Below, piece after piece: positions 1-8,950 of a DNA stretch of 53,861 nucleotides. Both the position numbers and the translations under genes were made by a program. A model generated the notes under the pieces. It saw nothing but the letters and a program-made list of their open reading frames with translations. It did not search any database and was not told where the DNA came from. The DNA comes from Bacteroidales bacterium (GTDB lineage Bacteria > Bacteroidota > Bacteroidia > Bacteroidales > P3). The stretch is from contig JAFVBC010000024.1 in the NCBI GenBank assembly GCA_017480185.1, positions 1 through 53,861 of the forward strand, in the 5' to 3' direction. Each line of letters starts with the position of its first letter. The first letter of the stretch is position 1.

Positions 1-70
1 AGTTGTTCTTCAGTCAATGATTGAAGAACAACTGAAGAACGACTGAAGAACGGCCTTACTTGTCACCTAC
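1..70. repeat. Hairpin repeat family, copy A (cut by window start)
   Basis: This is the right part of a palindromic element found four times in the window. Positions 1-12 (AGTTGTTCTTCA) are the exact reverse complement of 22-33. The right arm carries three 11-bp units (ACTGAAGAACR), followed by the outer arm GCCTTACTTGTC (53-64) and ACCTAC. The left part lies outside the window. It sits about 55 bp upstream of the promoter of the first gene and holds no reading frame. Confidence 0.9.
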
Positions 71-124
71 AAGATAGCTTCATGAGCCATCGCAAGTGGG
101 AGGGTTCTCAACATCATTTTTTTG

Positions 125-133
125 TAAATTTGC
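125..133 (+). promoter_or_regulatory. Bacteroidota-type -7 promoter element
   Basis: TAAATTTGC matches the Bacteroidota sigma-ABfr -7 consensus TAnnTTTG and lies 28 bp before the GTG start of the DUF4175 gene. No convincing -33 TTTG is seen at the expected spacing. Confidence 0.55.
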
Positions 134-160
134 AGTCTGCATCATAGCGCACAACCTCAA

Positions 161-3100
161 GTGGATAACATCGTTGTTGCTCTCGACCGTTTTATACGCG
201 ACTACTATAAGAATTTGGTCGTCAGAGGCTCTCTTCAAAGTGTGGCCTTGATGGGTTCGTTGTTTCTGGTGGCTGTGTTGAGCGAACATTGGGGCTGGTT
301 TCCGAGCGCTGTGCGTGGTGTGCTGTTCTGGACACTGCTGTTTGTAGCCTTGATAGCTGTGGGCTGGTTGGTGGTGCGTCCGTGGCTAAAAATGCACCGA
401 TTGGGGCACCGCATAAGTCGCGAACAAGCCGCCAAAATTATAGGTCAGCATTTCCCCGAGGTAGACGATAAATTGCTCAACCTATTGCAACTGATGGGCG
501 ATGCTCCACCCGATGCCGACGACAATCACAATCTACTTTTAGCCTGCATTGAGCAAAAACGGCTTCAGTTGCAGCCTGTGACTTTCAAAGAAGCCATCAA
601 TTTTCGCTTCAACCGTCGGTTGCTAAAATATGCAGTTCCTCCAATAGCTGTTATTGCCGTGTTGCTGATGTGTGCTCCACACACGGTTACCGACCCATCG
701 CAGCGAATAATACACTATGGTTCTGTGTTTGAGCGACCTGCACCTTTCTCTTTCGAGGTGTGCAACCCATTGCTCAGCTGCTTACAAGGCAACGATTTTA
801 CGCTTGAAGTAACCACCCATGGAGAGGCTCAACCATCGGAGGTGGATATTCTTTTGCCACAACGAACACACCGCATGAAGGTTGTCGGCAACAATCGATT
901 CCAGTTCACATTCCGTCAGGTGCAGACCGACATTTACTTCACATTGAGTGGGGGAGGGGTGAACAGCGCACCAATGGTCATTGATGTTGACAAGCGTCCG
1001 ACCGTTTCATCGCTCCAACTGCATATCACTCCCCCAAGTTACACAGGCCTTGCCGCATCAAAAATCGAGGCTGTGGGCGATGCCACTGTGCCCGAAGGCT
1101 CTGTGTTGCAATGGAATATCATCACACAAGAGGCCGACAGCGTTTCGCTTGGCATAATCTGTCCCTCGATTGTACGCATAAATACTCACGCCGTGCAGCG
1201 CGGCGCAACGCGCTTTTCGCACACCGCCACAGCCTCAGTCAACTATTTTATAACAGCCCAGAAAAGCGCTCGCAACGGCCAAACCACCACCACCGACACC
1301 ATGACCTATGGCCTTGCCGTGGTGCCCGATGCTTTCCCTCAAATATCTGTTACCGAGGCTATTGACTCTGCTTTCCCCGATCGCCGCATTTTTGTCGGTC
1401 GCATTGCCGACGACTATGGTTTCTCGGGGTTACGTTTTTGTAACGTTGTGCAGTCGATCGATGCCCTTTCCGTTCCCGACACAACGTCGGTCGGCCTTGC
1501 CATCTCCACCGATGCCAATCAGGAGTTCTACTTCACGTTCAACACCGCAGCCCTCGCCCTGCAACCTGGCGACAGACTTACCTACTGGTTTGAAGTGTCG
1601 GACAACGATGCATTGCATGGTGCAAAGACATCACGCTCGCAACCATTTGAATTGTTGGTGCCTACCGAGGGAGAAATAGCACAAAAAATAGAGCGCAACA
1701 GTAGCGAGGCCACAAGTCGTGCTTCAGCACAACTATCGGCACTTCAGCAGATGCAACGCGAGATTGACAACATGATTAGGCAACTGATTGACAAGAAAAA
1801 CCTCGATTGGCAAGACCGTCAGAACCTGCGTCAACTGGCCGAAAAACAGCGCGCAGTGCAGCAACAAATGCAGCAAGTGCGACAGCAAATGCAAGAAAAC
1901 CGCAGACTTGAGGAGAAGTACCTTACGCCCAACGAAGAACTTGTCAAAAAGCAGCAAGAGCTTGACCGCTTAATGAACGAGGTGATGGACGAAAAGATGA
2001 AGCAAACGCTGAACGAGATAGACCGCCTGTTGCATGAAGCTGACAAACAAAAAGTGCAGCAACAACTTGAACAACTGAAGACCGACAACAAGAGTTTGGA
2101 GCAACAACTTGACCAAAATATCGAGTTGATGAAACGCCTTGAACTTGAAAAACAAACCGAGCAAGCCATTGAAAAACTTAACCAAATGGCCGAGGAACAA
2201 CGACAACTTTCGGAACAGACCCGCCAATCCACCCATGCCGACACAAATATTCAGAAACGACAGTCGCAACTAAATCAACGTTTTGAGCAAACCAAACAAG
2301 AGATAGAGCGCCTTGAGCAAGAACATAAAACGCTGAATAAGGACAGCCGCTTTGAGATTTCTGACACACTTAAACAACAGATAGAACGGCACCAGCAAAA
2401 AGCAACACAACAGTTGCAAAAGGGGAAAAACCAACAAGCTGCCGACGAACAACACGACGCTGCCGAGAAAATGAAAAAGATGGCCGATGACATGGAGCAA
2501 GCCATGGCCGACGACGAACAAGCACAACTGGCCGAAGATGCCGACATGATACGTCAAATGCTGAAAAATCTGCTCTCTTTATCGTTCAAACAAGAAGATC
2601 TTATTTCGCGGCTCAACACCACGTATATTCAAGATCCAGCCTACCAGTCAATTATTTCAACACAACACCAAATAGCCGTTGACTTTCGCAACGTCGACGA
2701 CTCGCTTCATGCCATTGCTCGCAGACAAATAAATGTGGCCAGTGCCATAGGGAAAGAGACCGACGCGGTGAAGGCTAATTTGCGACGCAGCCAAGACCGA
2801 TTGCTTGACATGAATCAAGGTTTTTATGGCGGATACAAAAACTACAACGCCTCCAGTTCGATGCAATATTCAATGACATCGCTCAACAACCTTGCCCTGA
2901 TACTGGCCGAAAGCCTGGAACACATGCAAGATCAAATGCGCAATAACAATCAAAAAGGGCAAAAAAGCAAGTCGCCAAACAATAGCAAAAATCAACAACA
3001 GTGCAATAGTCCTGGGAAAAATCCATCACCACGGTCGATGCGCGAAATGCAAGAACAGCTCAATCGCCAACTTGAGGCATTGAAAAAGCAACTTGATAAG

Positions 3101-3580
3101 GAAGGGCAGGGGAGAACAATGCCCCATAAAACTGGGCAAGGTCAGTCGTTGAGCGAAGAAATAGCTCGCGCAGTGGCTCAACAAGAAATGATACGACGCA
3201 TGATGGAGCAATATGCTAACGACATGAAACAGCTGCAGCCCAACAACGCCAAGCTGGCCAAAGAGTTGCAAGAAATGATGCGCCAAATGGAGCATACCGA
3301 AGTTGAATTGGTAAATCGAACCTTGACAAGTCAAACCCTGCAACGTCAGCAACAGATAACAACGCGCATGTTGGAACACGAGAACGCCGACTTGCAACGC
3401 GAAAAGGATAATCAACGCGAAAGTCGAGAAGCAAACGGCCTTTATTCTCAGCCCTCGCCTGCCGAGTTGCAAAAAAATAAACAGGCCATAGGCAACACAA
3501 CCTCGCCACTACTTTCCCTACCACCTAATTTTACTCCATTCTACCGTAAAAAAGCAAATTCCTACTTTTATCAGAAGTAA
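161..3580 (+). CDS. DUF4175 family large membrane / coiled-coil protein
   Basis: A 1139-residue protein of the Bacteroidota DUF4175 type; its molecular function is not known. The N-terminus starts with the helix FIRDYYKNLVVRG. Hydrophobic segments follow at about residues 28-45, 50-75 and 155-172, and then a beta-rich region to about 510. From about 515 to 1100 the chain is almost entirely Gln/Glu/Lys-rich coiled coil. The start is GTG at 161: no ATG precedes the first membrane segment, and the N-terminal motif agrees with the family. A TAnnTTTGC promoter lies 28 bp upstream. The short-chain dehydrogenase follows after 4 bp, so the two are probably co-transcribed. The long reading frames on the opposite strand here are by-products of the Gln/Glu repeats. 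Confidence 0.85.
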   Translation: MDNIVVALDRFIRDYYKNLVVRGSLQSVALMGSLFLVAVLSEHWGWFPSAVRGVLFWTLLFVALIAVGWLVVRPWLKMHRLGHRISREQAAKIIGQHFPEVDDKLLNLLQLMGDAPPDADDNHNLLLACIEQKRLQLQPVTFKEAINFRFNRRLLKYAVPPIAVIAVLLMCAPHTVTDPSQRIIHYGSVFERPAPFSFEVCNPLLSCLQGNDFTLEVTTHGEAQPSEVDILLPQRTHRMKVVGNNRFQFTFRQVQTDIYFTLSGGGVNSAPMVIDVDKRPTVSSLQLHITPPSYTGLAASKIEAVGDATVPEGSVLQWNIITQEADSVSLGIICPSIVRINTHAVQRGATRFSHTATASVNYFITAQKSARNGQTTTTDTMTYGLAVVPDAFPQISVTEAIDSAFPDRRIFVGRIADDYGFSGLRFCNVVQSIDALSVPDTTSVGLAISTDANQEFYFTFNTAALALQPGDRLTYWFEVSDNDALHGAKTSRSQPFELLVPTEGEIAQKIERNSSEATSRASAQLSALQQMQREIDNMIRQLIDKKNLDWQDRQNLRQLAEKQRAVQQQMQQVRQQMQENRRLEEKYLTPNEELVKKQQELDRLMNEVMDEKMKQTLNEIDRLLHEADKQKVQQQLEQLKTDNKSLEQQLDQNIELMKRLELEKQTEQAIEKLNQMAEEQRQLSEQTRQSTHADTNIQKRQSQLNQRFEQTKQEIERLEQEHKTLNKDSRFEISDTLKQQIERHQQKATQQLQKGKNQQAADEQHDAAEKMKKMADDMEQAMADDEQAQLAEDADMIRQMLKNLLSLSFKQEDLISRLNTTYIQDPAYQSIISTQHQIAVDFRNVDDSLHAIARRQINVASAIGKETDAVKANLRRSQDRLLDMNQGFYGGYKNYNASSSMQYSMTSLNNLALILAESLEHMQDQMRNNNQKGQKSKSPNNSKNQQQCNSPGKNPSPRSMREMQEQLNRQLEALKKQLDKEGQGRTMPHKTGQGQSLSEEIARAVAQQEMIRRMMEQYANDMKQLQPNNAKLAKELQEMMRQMEHTEVELVNRTLTSQTLQRQQQITTRMLEHENADLQREKDNQRESREANGLYSQPSPAELQKNKQAIGNTTSPLLSLPPNFTPFYRKKANSYFYQK

Positions 3581-3584
3581 CGTT

Positions 3585-4385
3585 ATGAATAAAGTAATTG
3601 TCATCACAGGAGCCTCGTCGGGATTTGGCATGGCCACTGCAAAACTTTTATCATCGCAAGGTCACACAGTATATGGCCTATGCCGTCGCCCGATGCAACA
3701 TGATGCTATAAAATACGTGCAGTGCGATATTCGCAATCGCGACATGATTGCAAGCGTTGTTGGTAACATAATTGAAGCTGAGGGGCATATAGATGTGCTG
3801 ATAAACAATGCTGGTATGGGCATTGGGGGAGCAATAGAATTGGCTACGCCAGAAGAGATTGACATTCAGATACAAACAAACTTTATGGGTTGCGTGAATA
3901 TGTGTCAAGCGGTGCTGCCCCACATGCGCCAACAACGTAGCGGATTGATTATCAACCTCAGTTCGATTGGTGGGGTTATGGGGTTACCCTATCAGGGTTT
4001 TTACTCGGCATCGAAATTTGCAATAGAAGGATTCAGCGAAGCTCTTGCTGCCGAAGTGCGCCGTTTTGGCATAAAAATAAGCCTTGTAGAGCCTGGCGAT
4101 TTTGCTACAGGATTTACTGGTAGTCGTAAGAACTCGGAGACAACCATGAAAAACGCCGACTACGGCCCTGTTTTTGCCCAATCGCTATCACTTATTGAAA
4201 AGGAGGAAAACGGCGGCCTAAAGCCCGAAAAAGTGGCAAAAAAGATAGCTCGCATTATCGACAGTCGCCATCCTTCTCTACGCTATGTTGTCTCCAACCT
4301 CGAACAATGGCTATCGGTTGTGATAAAACGCATCTTGACTGGCAACCAGATGGTAAATGTGTTGCGCAGTTATTACAAGTGCTAA
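3585..4385 (+). CDS. Short-chain dehydrogenase/reductase (SDR)
   Basis: A 266-residue classical SDR with a Rossmann fold. The cofactor motif TGASSGFG is at residues 8-15, NNAG at about 75-78, the catalytic Ser in the strand ending NLSSIGG, and the active-site YSASK at about 142-146. Lengths and spacing are normal for the family. It follows the DUF4175 gene after 4 bp and converges with the glycosyltransferase gene at 4393. The substrate cannot be read from the sequence. Because the opposite-strand cluster holds serine palmitoyltransferase and lacks a 3-ketosphinganine reductase, this SDR is a candidate for that step; that is inference only. Confidence 0.88.
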   Translation: MNKVIVITGASSGFGMATAKLLSSQGHTVYGLCRRPMQHDAIKYVQCDIRNRDMIASVVGNIIEAEGHIDVLINNAGMGIGGAIELATPEEIDIQIQTNFMGCVNMCQAVLPHMRQQRSGLIINLSSIGGVMGLPYQGFYSASKFAIEGFSEALAAEVRRFGIKISLVEPGDFATGFTGSRKNSETTMKNADYGPVFAQSLSLIEKEENGGLKPEKVAKKIARIIDSRHPSLRYVVSNLEQWLSVVIKRILTGNQMVNVLRSYYKC

Positions 4386-4392
4386 TCTCAAG

Positions 4393-5352
4393 TCAACTAC
4401 GCACCTTTGCCCTCAAAAAATGGGCAAATCTGTACATCTGAAATGTCAACCACGTGCCTGTGCAACGAACTCGCAATGTGGTCTCTTCTGAACGTGCAGC
4501 AAAAATCTTTGCATCGTGGTAGTCGCCTTTTTGGTAGGCGGCAGCCGTAAGTATGTGGTAAGTATAGCGTTCGGCTGCGACTTTGTCGTGAGAAATACGA
4601 TTATCGTTCGGAAATTGACTGGCCAAATAGGAGCACATGTCGCTTTCTCGACGTTGCTTTTCAATAATCTTGTCGTAATCGACTGAACGCGACAGGCTTT
4701 TCTTTGTCTGATACAGTACGACCGAAGGAAGGTGCATAAACGCCGTTTTCGCCTCTTTTAGCAGTAAAATATTCGTATTCCAATCCTGCATAGGGAAGCG
4801 ATATTTGATATAATCATCGAGATTTATCGCCCGTAGGAGCACTTCTCGCTTAACCATCATCATATTCAGCTGTATGCACAACTGTTCACCCCTCCACATT
4901 TTATAGAGGTTTGGATAGTCTTCGGTGGGGTATTCTATAGGCTTTTCCTTACCTTTAGCCTCGTCGAAAAGAACGCCATCGGTGTAAAGAAGATCTATTT
5001 TATCGGCATTATCTTCGATATAGGCCACCATTTTGGCAAATCTTTCTTCGCCCTCAAAACGGTCATCGTCGTCGAGAAAAGTCAAGTATCGCCCTCGGCA
5101 CATCTTAACACCCGTAGCCCATGCAGCACCAACACCCACATTTGTTTCCATGCGATGCCACCTGATTACCGACGGAAAACGATAATGGTAGTCGACCACA
5201 ACATTGGGTGTGTTGTCAATGCTATGGTCGTCGATGATGATTATCTCAAAATTAAAAGGGGTTTTCTGCGAGAGAATACTGTCTATTGCTCGCGGCAGAA
5301 GTTCGGCACGATTGCACGTGCAAACCACTACGGAGAGCAATGGCAAAGACAT
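4393..5352 (-). CDS. Family 2 glycosyltransferase
   Basis: A 319-residue GT-A fold transferase. The N-terminus LSVVVCTCNRAELLPRAIDS is the usual nucleotide-sugar binding start of GT2 enzymes. The metal/sugar-nucleotide motif FLDDDDRFE is at about residues 90-98, preceded by the IIIIDDHSIDNT strand. There is no membrane segment, so it is a cytosolic or peripheral enzyme. It is the last gene of the spt cluster, 9 bp after the GNAT-like gene. Its acceptor is unknown; the position suggests a lipid or surface glycan made in the same pathway. Confidence 0.87.
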   Translation of the reverse strand: MSLPLLSVVVCTCNRAELLPRAIDSILSQKTPFNFEIIIIDDHSIDNTPNVVVDYHYRFPSVIRWHRMETNVGVGAAWATGVKMCRGRYLTFLDDDDRFEGEERFAKMVAYIEDNADKIDLLYTDGVLFDEAKGKEKPIEYPTEDYPNLYKMWRGEQLCIQLNMMMVKREVLLRAINLDDYIKYRFPMQDWNTNILLLKEAKTAFMHLPSVVLYQTKKSLSRSVDYDKIIEKQRRESDMCSYLASQFPNDNRISHDKVAAERYTYHILTAAAYQKGDYHDAKIFAARSEETTLRVRCTGTWLTFQMYRFAHFLRAKVRS

Positions 5353-5361
5353 AAATGCTGG

Positions 5362-6477
5362 TTAGATTGATTTAGCAAACACGGCTCGTTGCATAAGAGG
5401 AACCGTATGATACTGCGTCTCCCATATTTTCACCGCCTCGTTGCCTATTATCTGTGGATTGGTAAATGCTGTGTGTACGCCGTACTTTATGGCCGCTTCG
5501 TTCATATCAGAGTAGTAGATACTGTGCACTCCTCGTTTTTGCCAATCTGGCAATACTCCGTTGAGTAGCAAATCTATGGTATCGAAATGTTTCAAAGCCT
5601 TTAGTATGTGGAACCATCCAAAGGGGAACAAGTGTCCATTGGCCTTTTTGTATGCTTTAGTGAGGTCGGGAATACTGAGACCAAAGGCTACCAACTTGTC
5701 GTTTTCGTCAATGACAAATTGCACAAAGTCAAGATTTACAAAGGGGATGTACTCTTTTATGTAAACACCTATCTCCTTTTCTGTCATGGGTACGAAATCG
5801 TAAAGATCTTTGAACGACTCGTTGATGGCATGGAAAAATTGCCAAGCGTAAGGGTAGATATCCTTTCTACGTTTAACTTTCACAAGGCGGAGATGATATT
5901 TTTCCATTATCAACTTATTGAGTCGAGCCACTTTTTCTGGCACCGGCTGATTGGCTTGCATGGAATATTGCTGCCATTTGCACTTTATTTCGTAGCCTGC
6001 CTTTTCTATGAAACGAATATAATATTCGGGATTATAGAGGGTTGATGTGTTTTGACGGGCATCGAAATTGTCAATAGCCCAACATTCTTTGTCCATATCG
6101 GTAAAGCCAAACGGACCTTCTATCTCGGTCATTTCATGTGCTCTTCCGTATTCTTTTACCTTTTCGAGCAGAGCGTTGAACACATCATAGTCCTCAATAA
6201 AATCAAACCACCCAAATCTCACGGCCTTTTTTGCCCAGTGCTCATTTACTGTGCGATTGATAATTGCCGCAACTCTACCCACTATCTTTCCGTCCTTATA
6301 AGCCAAGTACAACTCACGCGAGCAATGCTCAAGGGCAGGATTTTTATCTGTTAAGAGATTTATCTCGTCGAAATTGAGTGCCGGAATATAAGACGATACG
6401 TCTTTGAAAAGTCTGTTCGGGAAAGCTATAAATTTGCGGAGATCAGAACGAGACTTTACAGTCTTTACTTGAATCAT
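5362..6477 (-). CDS. GNAT-like acyltransferase, candidate sphingoid-base N-acyltransferase
   Basis: A 371-residue soluble protein with weak but recognisable GNAT-fold features: the strand LYLAYKDGKIVGRVAAIINR at about 55-74, and a second domain with a DKLVAFGLSIPD strand. Proteins of this type lie beside serine palmitoyltransferase in Bacteroidales. It starts 14 bp after the spt stop. As I recall, the bacterial ceramide synthase described in Caulobacter is also GNAT-like, so acylation of a sphingoid base is a reasonable hypothesis. A general uncharacterised acyltransferase is the alternative. Confidence 0.6.
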   Translation of the reverse strand: MIQVKTVKSRSDLRKFIAFPNRLFKDVSSYIPALNFDEINLLTDKNPALEHCSRELYLAYKDGKIVGRVAAIINRTVNEHWAKKAVRFGWFDFIEDYDVFNALLEKVKEYGRAHEMTEIEGPFGFTDMDKECWAIDNFDARQNTSTLYNPEYYIRFIEKAGYEIKCKWQQYSMQANQPVPEKVARLNKLIMEKYHLRLVKVKRRKDIYPYAWQFFHAINESFKDLYDFVPMTEKEIGVYIKEYIPFVNLDFVQFVIDENDKLVAFGLSIPDLTKAYKKANGHLFPFGWFHILKALKHFDTIDLLLNGVLPDWQKRGVHSIYYSDMNEAAIKYGVHTAFTNPQIIGNEAVKIWETQYHTVPLMQRAVFAKSI

Positions 6478-6491
6478 AATTTGTTTTAGCG

Positions 6492-7682
6492 CTACAAAAC
6501 CTGTAATTTCTTGAACACGCGATGTATCTTGTCAACCGCAGTGTCAATTTGCTCGTGGGTGTGAGTTGCCATTAAAGCAAACCTAATGAGTGTCTCATCA
6601 CTTGGCACAGCTGGCGAAATGACAGGTGTAACAAACACACCGTTTTCAAGCAGTTCGTGAGTTATGGTGAATGTTTTCACATTATCGCGAATAAACAATG
6701 GAATTATAGGTGTTTCCGTGTTGCCTATTTCAAATCCTAACTGCCTGAATGTGTTAAGAGCGTAATGAGTATTATCCCATAAACGCACATTTCTTTCAGG
6801 CTCACTGCGCATAATGTGCAGTGCTTCAAGCACCGATGCCGTACTTGCAGGCGTGATACTGGCAGTGAAAATATACGGTCGAACGGAATGTTTCATCCAG
6901 TTGATGGTTTCTTTGTCAGCGGCTATAAATCCACCAACTGAAGCCAAACTCTTACTGAATGTTCCCATTACCAACTCCACGTCTTTTAGTTTGCCAAAAT
7001 GGTCACACGTGCCACGTCCTTCTCTTCCAAACACTCCCAGACCATGTGCCTCGTCAACCATCAATGTGGCACCGTAACGTTGACATACATCAACCAATTT
7101 ATCAACATGAGCCACATCGCCTTCCATCGAAAAAACTCCATCGGTCACCACAAGTTTTGATGCATCAAGCGGCACCTTTTGCAGCAAACGCTCAAGGTCT
7201 TCAACGTTATTATGTTTGTATTTCTGCGTTGAAGCATATGTGATGAGCTTACCTTCCATGATAGAAGCGTGAACACGCTCATCGTAGAACAGATAGTCGC
7301 CACGGCCAACCACATCGGGAATAACACCACTGTTTGCTAAAAAGCCTGCAGAAAATAGCATCACTCCATCCTTACCTAAAAACTCTGCCAACTCATCCTG
7401 CAACTGAATGTGTATGTCAAGAGTACCATTGAGGAAAGGTGAACCAGCACATCCTGTGCCGTACTTATCTATTGCGCGTTTTGCAGCTTCTTTTAACCGA
7501 GGGTCATTGGTCAAGCCAAGATAACTGTTTGAGCCAAACATCAGCACCTTACCTTCATGCCCTTGCACAAACACCTCTGTGTTTTGTTCACTTGTGATGG
7601 GCGTGAAATATGGGTAAATACCCAAAGAGCGCATCTCTTGAGGATAGGTGTATTGGGCTAACTTTTGCTGAAGAGGCTTCAT
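6492..7682 (-). CDS. spt: Serine palmitoyltransferase (alpha-oxoamine synthase)
   Basis: A 396-residue PLP enzyme that condenses serine with a long-chain acyl-CoA to 3-ketosphinganine, the first step of sphingolipid synthesis. Seen: FGSNSYLGLTNDP near residue 50, GTGCAGSPFLNGT near 75, the PLP Asp/His stretch VDEAHGLGVFG, and the Schiff-base Lys in GTFSKSLASVGGF. These fit serine palmitoyltransferase better than KBL or BioF, and genomic context agrees. The start is the ATG at 7682; an upstream in-frame TTG at 7715 overlaps the promoter. A TTTG/N19/TTATTTTG promoter lies at 7712-7743. Confidence 0.88.
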   Translation of the reverse strand: MKPLQQKLAQYTYPQEMRSLGIYPYFTPITSEQNTEVFVQGHEGKVLMFGSNSYLGLTNDPRLKEAAKRAIDKYGTGCAGSPFLNGTLDIHIQLQDELAEFLGKDGVMLFSAGFLANSGVIPDVVGRGDYLFYDERVHASIMEGKLITYASTQKYKHNNVEDLERLLQKVPLDASKLVVTDGVFSMEGDVAHVDKLVDVCQRYGATLMVDEAHGLGVFGREGRGTCDHFGKLKDVELVMGTFSKSLASVGGFIAADKETINWMKHSVRPYIFTASITPASTASVLEALHIMRSEPERNVRLWDNTHYALNTFRQLGFEIGNTETPIIPLFIRDNVKTFTITHELLENGVFVTPVISPAVPSDETLIRFALMATHTHEQIDTAVDKIHRVFKKLQVL

Positions 7683-7711
7683 AAGGTTAAATTTTGTTAA
7701 AAAAACAGACT

Positions 7712-7743
7712 GCAAAATAACAATAATATTTTCGAACTACAAA
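7712..7743 (-). promoter_or_regulatory. Promoter of the spt cluster
   Basis: On the minus strand, TTTG (7740-7743) is followed after 19 bp by TTATTTTG (7713-7720). The first matches the -33 box; the second is one base off TAnnTTTG. It lies about 30 bp before the spt start, so the spt genes need not depend on read-through from deoC. Confidence 0.5.
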
Positions 7744-7749
7744 GCACTT

Positions 7750-8499
7750 TTATGTTAAATTTTGAATCAAAACGTTTGTTAATCTGCTTGTTCCAACTCT
7801 AAACGTCTGTTTTTTAACATATTGTTTTCCCATCATTTCTTCGGCCATGTGCATATAAAGCAACGCTTCTTCTACACTGCTAATCCCTCCTGCTACTTTC
7901 AAACCAATAGTTTTCCCAGTAGTAAATTGTATTTCTGTTATGGTTTTGAGCATTGTTCGCACTGCTTCTGGCGTTGCTCCAACTGCTGTTTTACCAGTAG
8001 ATGTCTTTATGAAATCTGCTCCGCCACTTATAACAACTTTCGAAGCTTGCTCTATAAAAAATGGGTCACAAAGCTCGCCAGTTTCAAGTATTACCTTTAA
8101 TAGTGCCGTACCACAATGTTCTTTTATTGTAGCTATTTCATCTATGGCTTGTTGATATAAACCTGTCTTCACTAATCCACACGATAGAACAATATCCAAT
8201 TCGTCTGCACCACATCCAACAACATAATCTACTTCAGCAACTTTAAGCGTTAGCGGTATTTGGCTATGAGGGAATCCTCCAGCAACTGAAGCCACTGATA
8301 TATCACTCCCTCGCAATGCCTTTTTTGCAACCTCAACAAAACGTGGGTACACACAAACGGCAGCAACCCTGTTTCCACCAATCTCTTTTGTTGCAATATC
8401 TTGGCAAAAACGAACAACCGATTGCTCAGTATCAAGAGGAGAAAGAGTTGTATGATCGATGCAAGAAAAGAGCATCGACAATTCATCGTTTTTAATCAT
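7750..8499 (-). CDS. deoC: Deoxyribose-phosphate aldolase
   Basis: A 249-residue class I aldolase that splits 2-deoxyribose 5-phosphate into glyceraldehyde 3-phosphate and acetaldehyde in deoxynucleoside breakdown. Motifs: IDHTTL near the start, VAAVCVYPRFV, ASVAGGFPHSQ, ELDIVLS with the catalytic Asp, KVILETGEL, the Schiff-base Lys in FIKTSTGK, and the second Lys in GLKVAGGIS. The length is normal. Its start overlaps the end of rpiB by 4 bp (ATGA), indicating translational coupling of two pentose-phosphate enzymes. Confidence 0.95.
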   Translation of the reverse strand: MIKNDELSMLFSCIDHTTLSPLDTEQSVVRFCQDIATKEIGGNRVAAVCVYPRFVEVAKKALRGSDISVASVAGGFPHSQIPLTLKVAEVDYVVGCGADELDIVLSCGLVKTGLYQQAIDEIATIKEHCGTALLKVILETGELCDPFFIEQASKVVISGGADFIKTSTGKTAVGATPEAVRTMLKTITEIQFTTGKTIGLKVAGGISSVEEALLYMHMAEEMMGKQYVKKQTFRVGTSRLTNVLIQNLT

Positions 8500-8942
8500 T
8501 TCAGTAAACGACTAATTTTCTCAACTCTACGTTCGTGTCTTCCGCCTTCAAAAGTTGTGGTCAAAAAAATATCAACACATTTCAAAGCCTCATCTTCTGA
8601 AATGAAACGTGCAGGTAAAGAAATAACATTAGCATTATTGTGTTGACGAGCCAGTTGGGCAAGTTCATTATTCCAACACAGAGCACAACGCACATGTGGA
8701 TACTTGTTAACAGTCATCTGAACACCATTACCTGATCCACAAATCACTATACCCATTTCAAACTCACCTTTTTCGATACTAAAGCCAACCTGGTGAGCAT
8801 AGTCTGGATAGTCACAACTTGCATCACTATCTGTGCCACAATCCTTAACATCCAATCCTTTATCTTTCAACCAAGCAGTAACCTTTTTCTTTAACTCATA
8901 CCCAGCATGGTCGCTGGCAATAATAATCTTGTTTACCAACAT
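8496..8942 (-). CDS. rpiB: Ribose 5-phosphate isomerase B
   Basis: A 148-residue RpiB/LacAB-family isomerase interconverting ribose 5-phosphate and ribulose 5-phosphate. Seen: IIASDHAGYELK at the N-terminus, CGTDSDASCDYPDYA (phosphate and substrate contacts), and the catalytic Cys segment GIVICGSGNGVQMTVNK. It is the first gene of the minus-strand block leaving the AT-rich intergenic region, and overlaps deoC by 4 bp. Confidence 0.95.
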   Translation of the reverse strand: MLVNKIIIASDHAGYELKKKVTAWLKDKGLDVKDCGTDSDASCDYPDYAHQVGFSIEKGEFEMGIVICGSGNGVQMTVNKYPHVRCALCWNNELAQLARQHNNANVISLPARFISEDEALKCVDIFLTTTFEGGRHERRVEKISRLLK

Positions 8943-8950
8943 ACATTATG

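Noticed and set aside
161-175. DnaA box GTGGATAA at the first gene start, and another near 13571.
   Set aside because: They are isolated single matches inside coding sequence, not clustered.
1831-2269. Ser/Cys-rich minus-strand frames opposite DUF4175.
   Set aside because: They are the reverse complement of the Gln/Glu/Lys repeats; the low-complexity translation has no support.
5310-5330. A second parS around GCACGTGC.
   Set aside because: Only the central CACGTG matches; the flanks differ from TGTT...AACA at several positions. Other CACGTG hits (4452, 16244, 21593, 42872) also lack the flanks.
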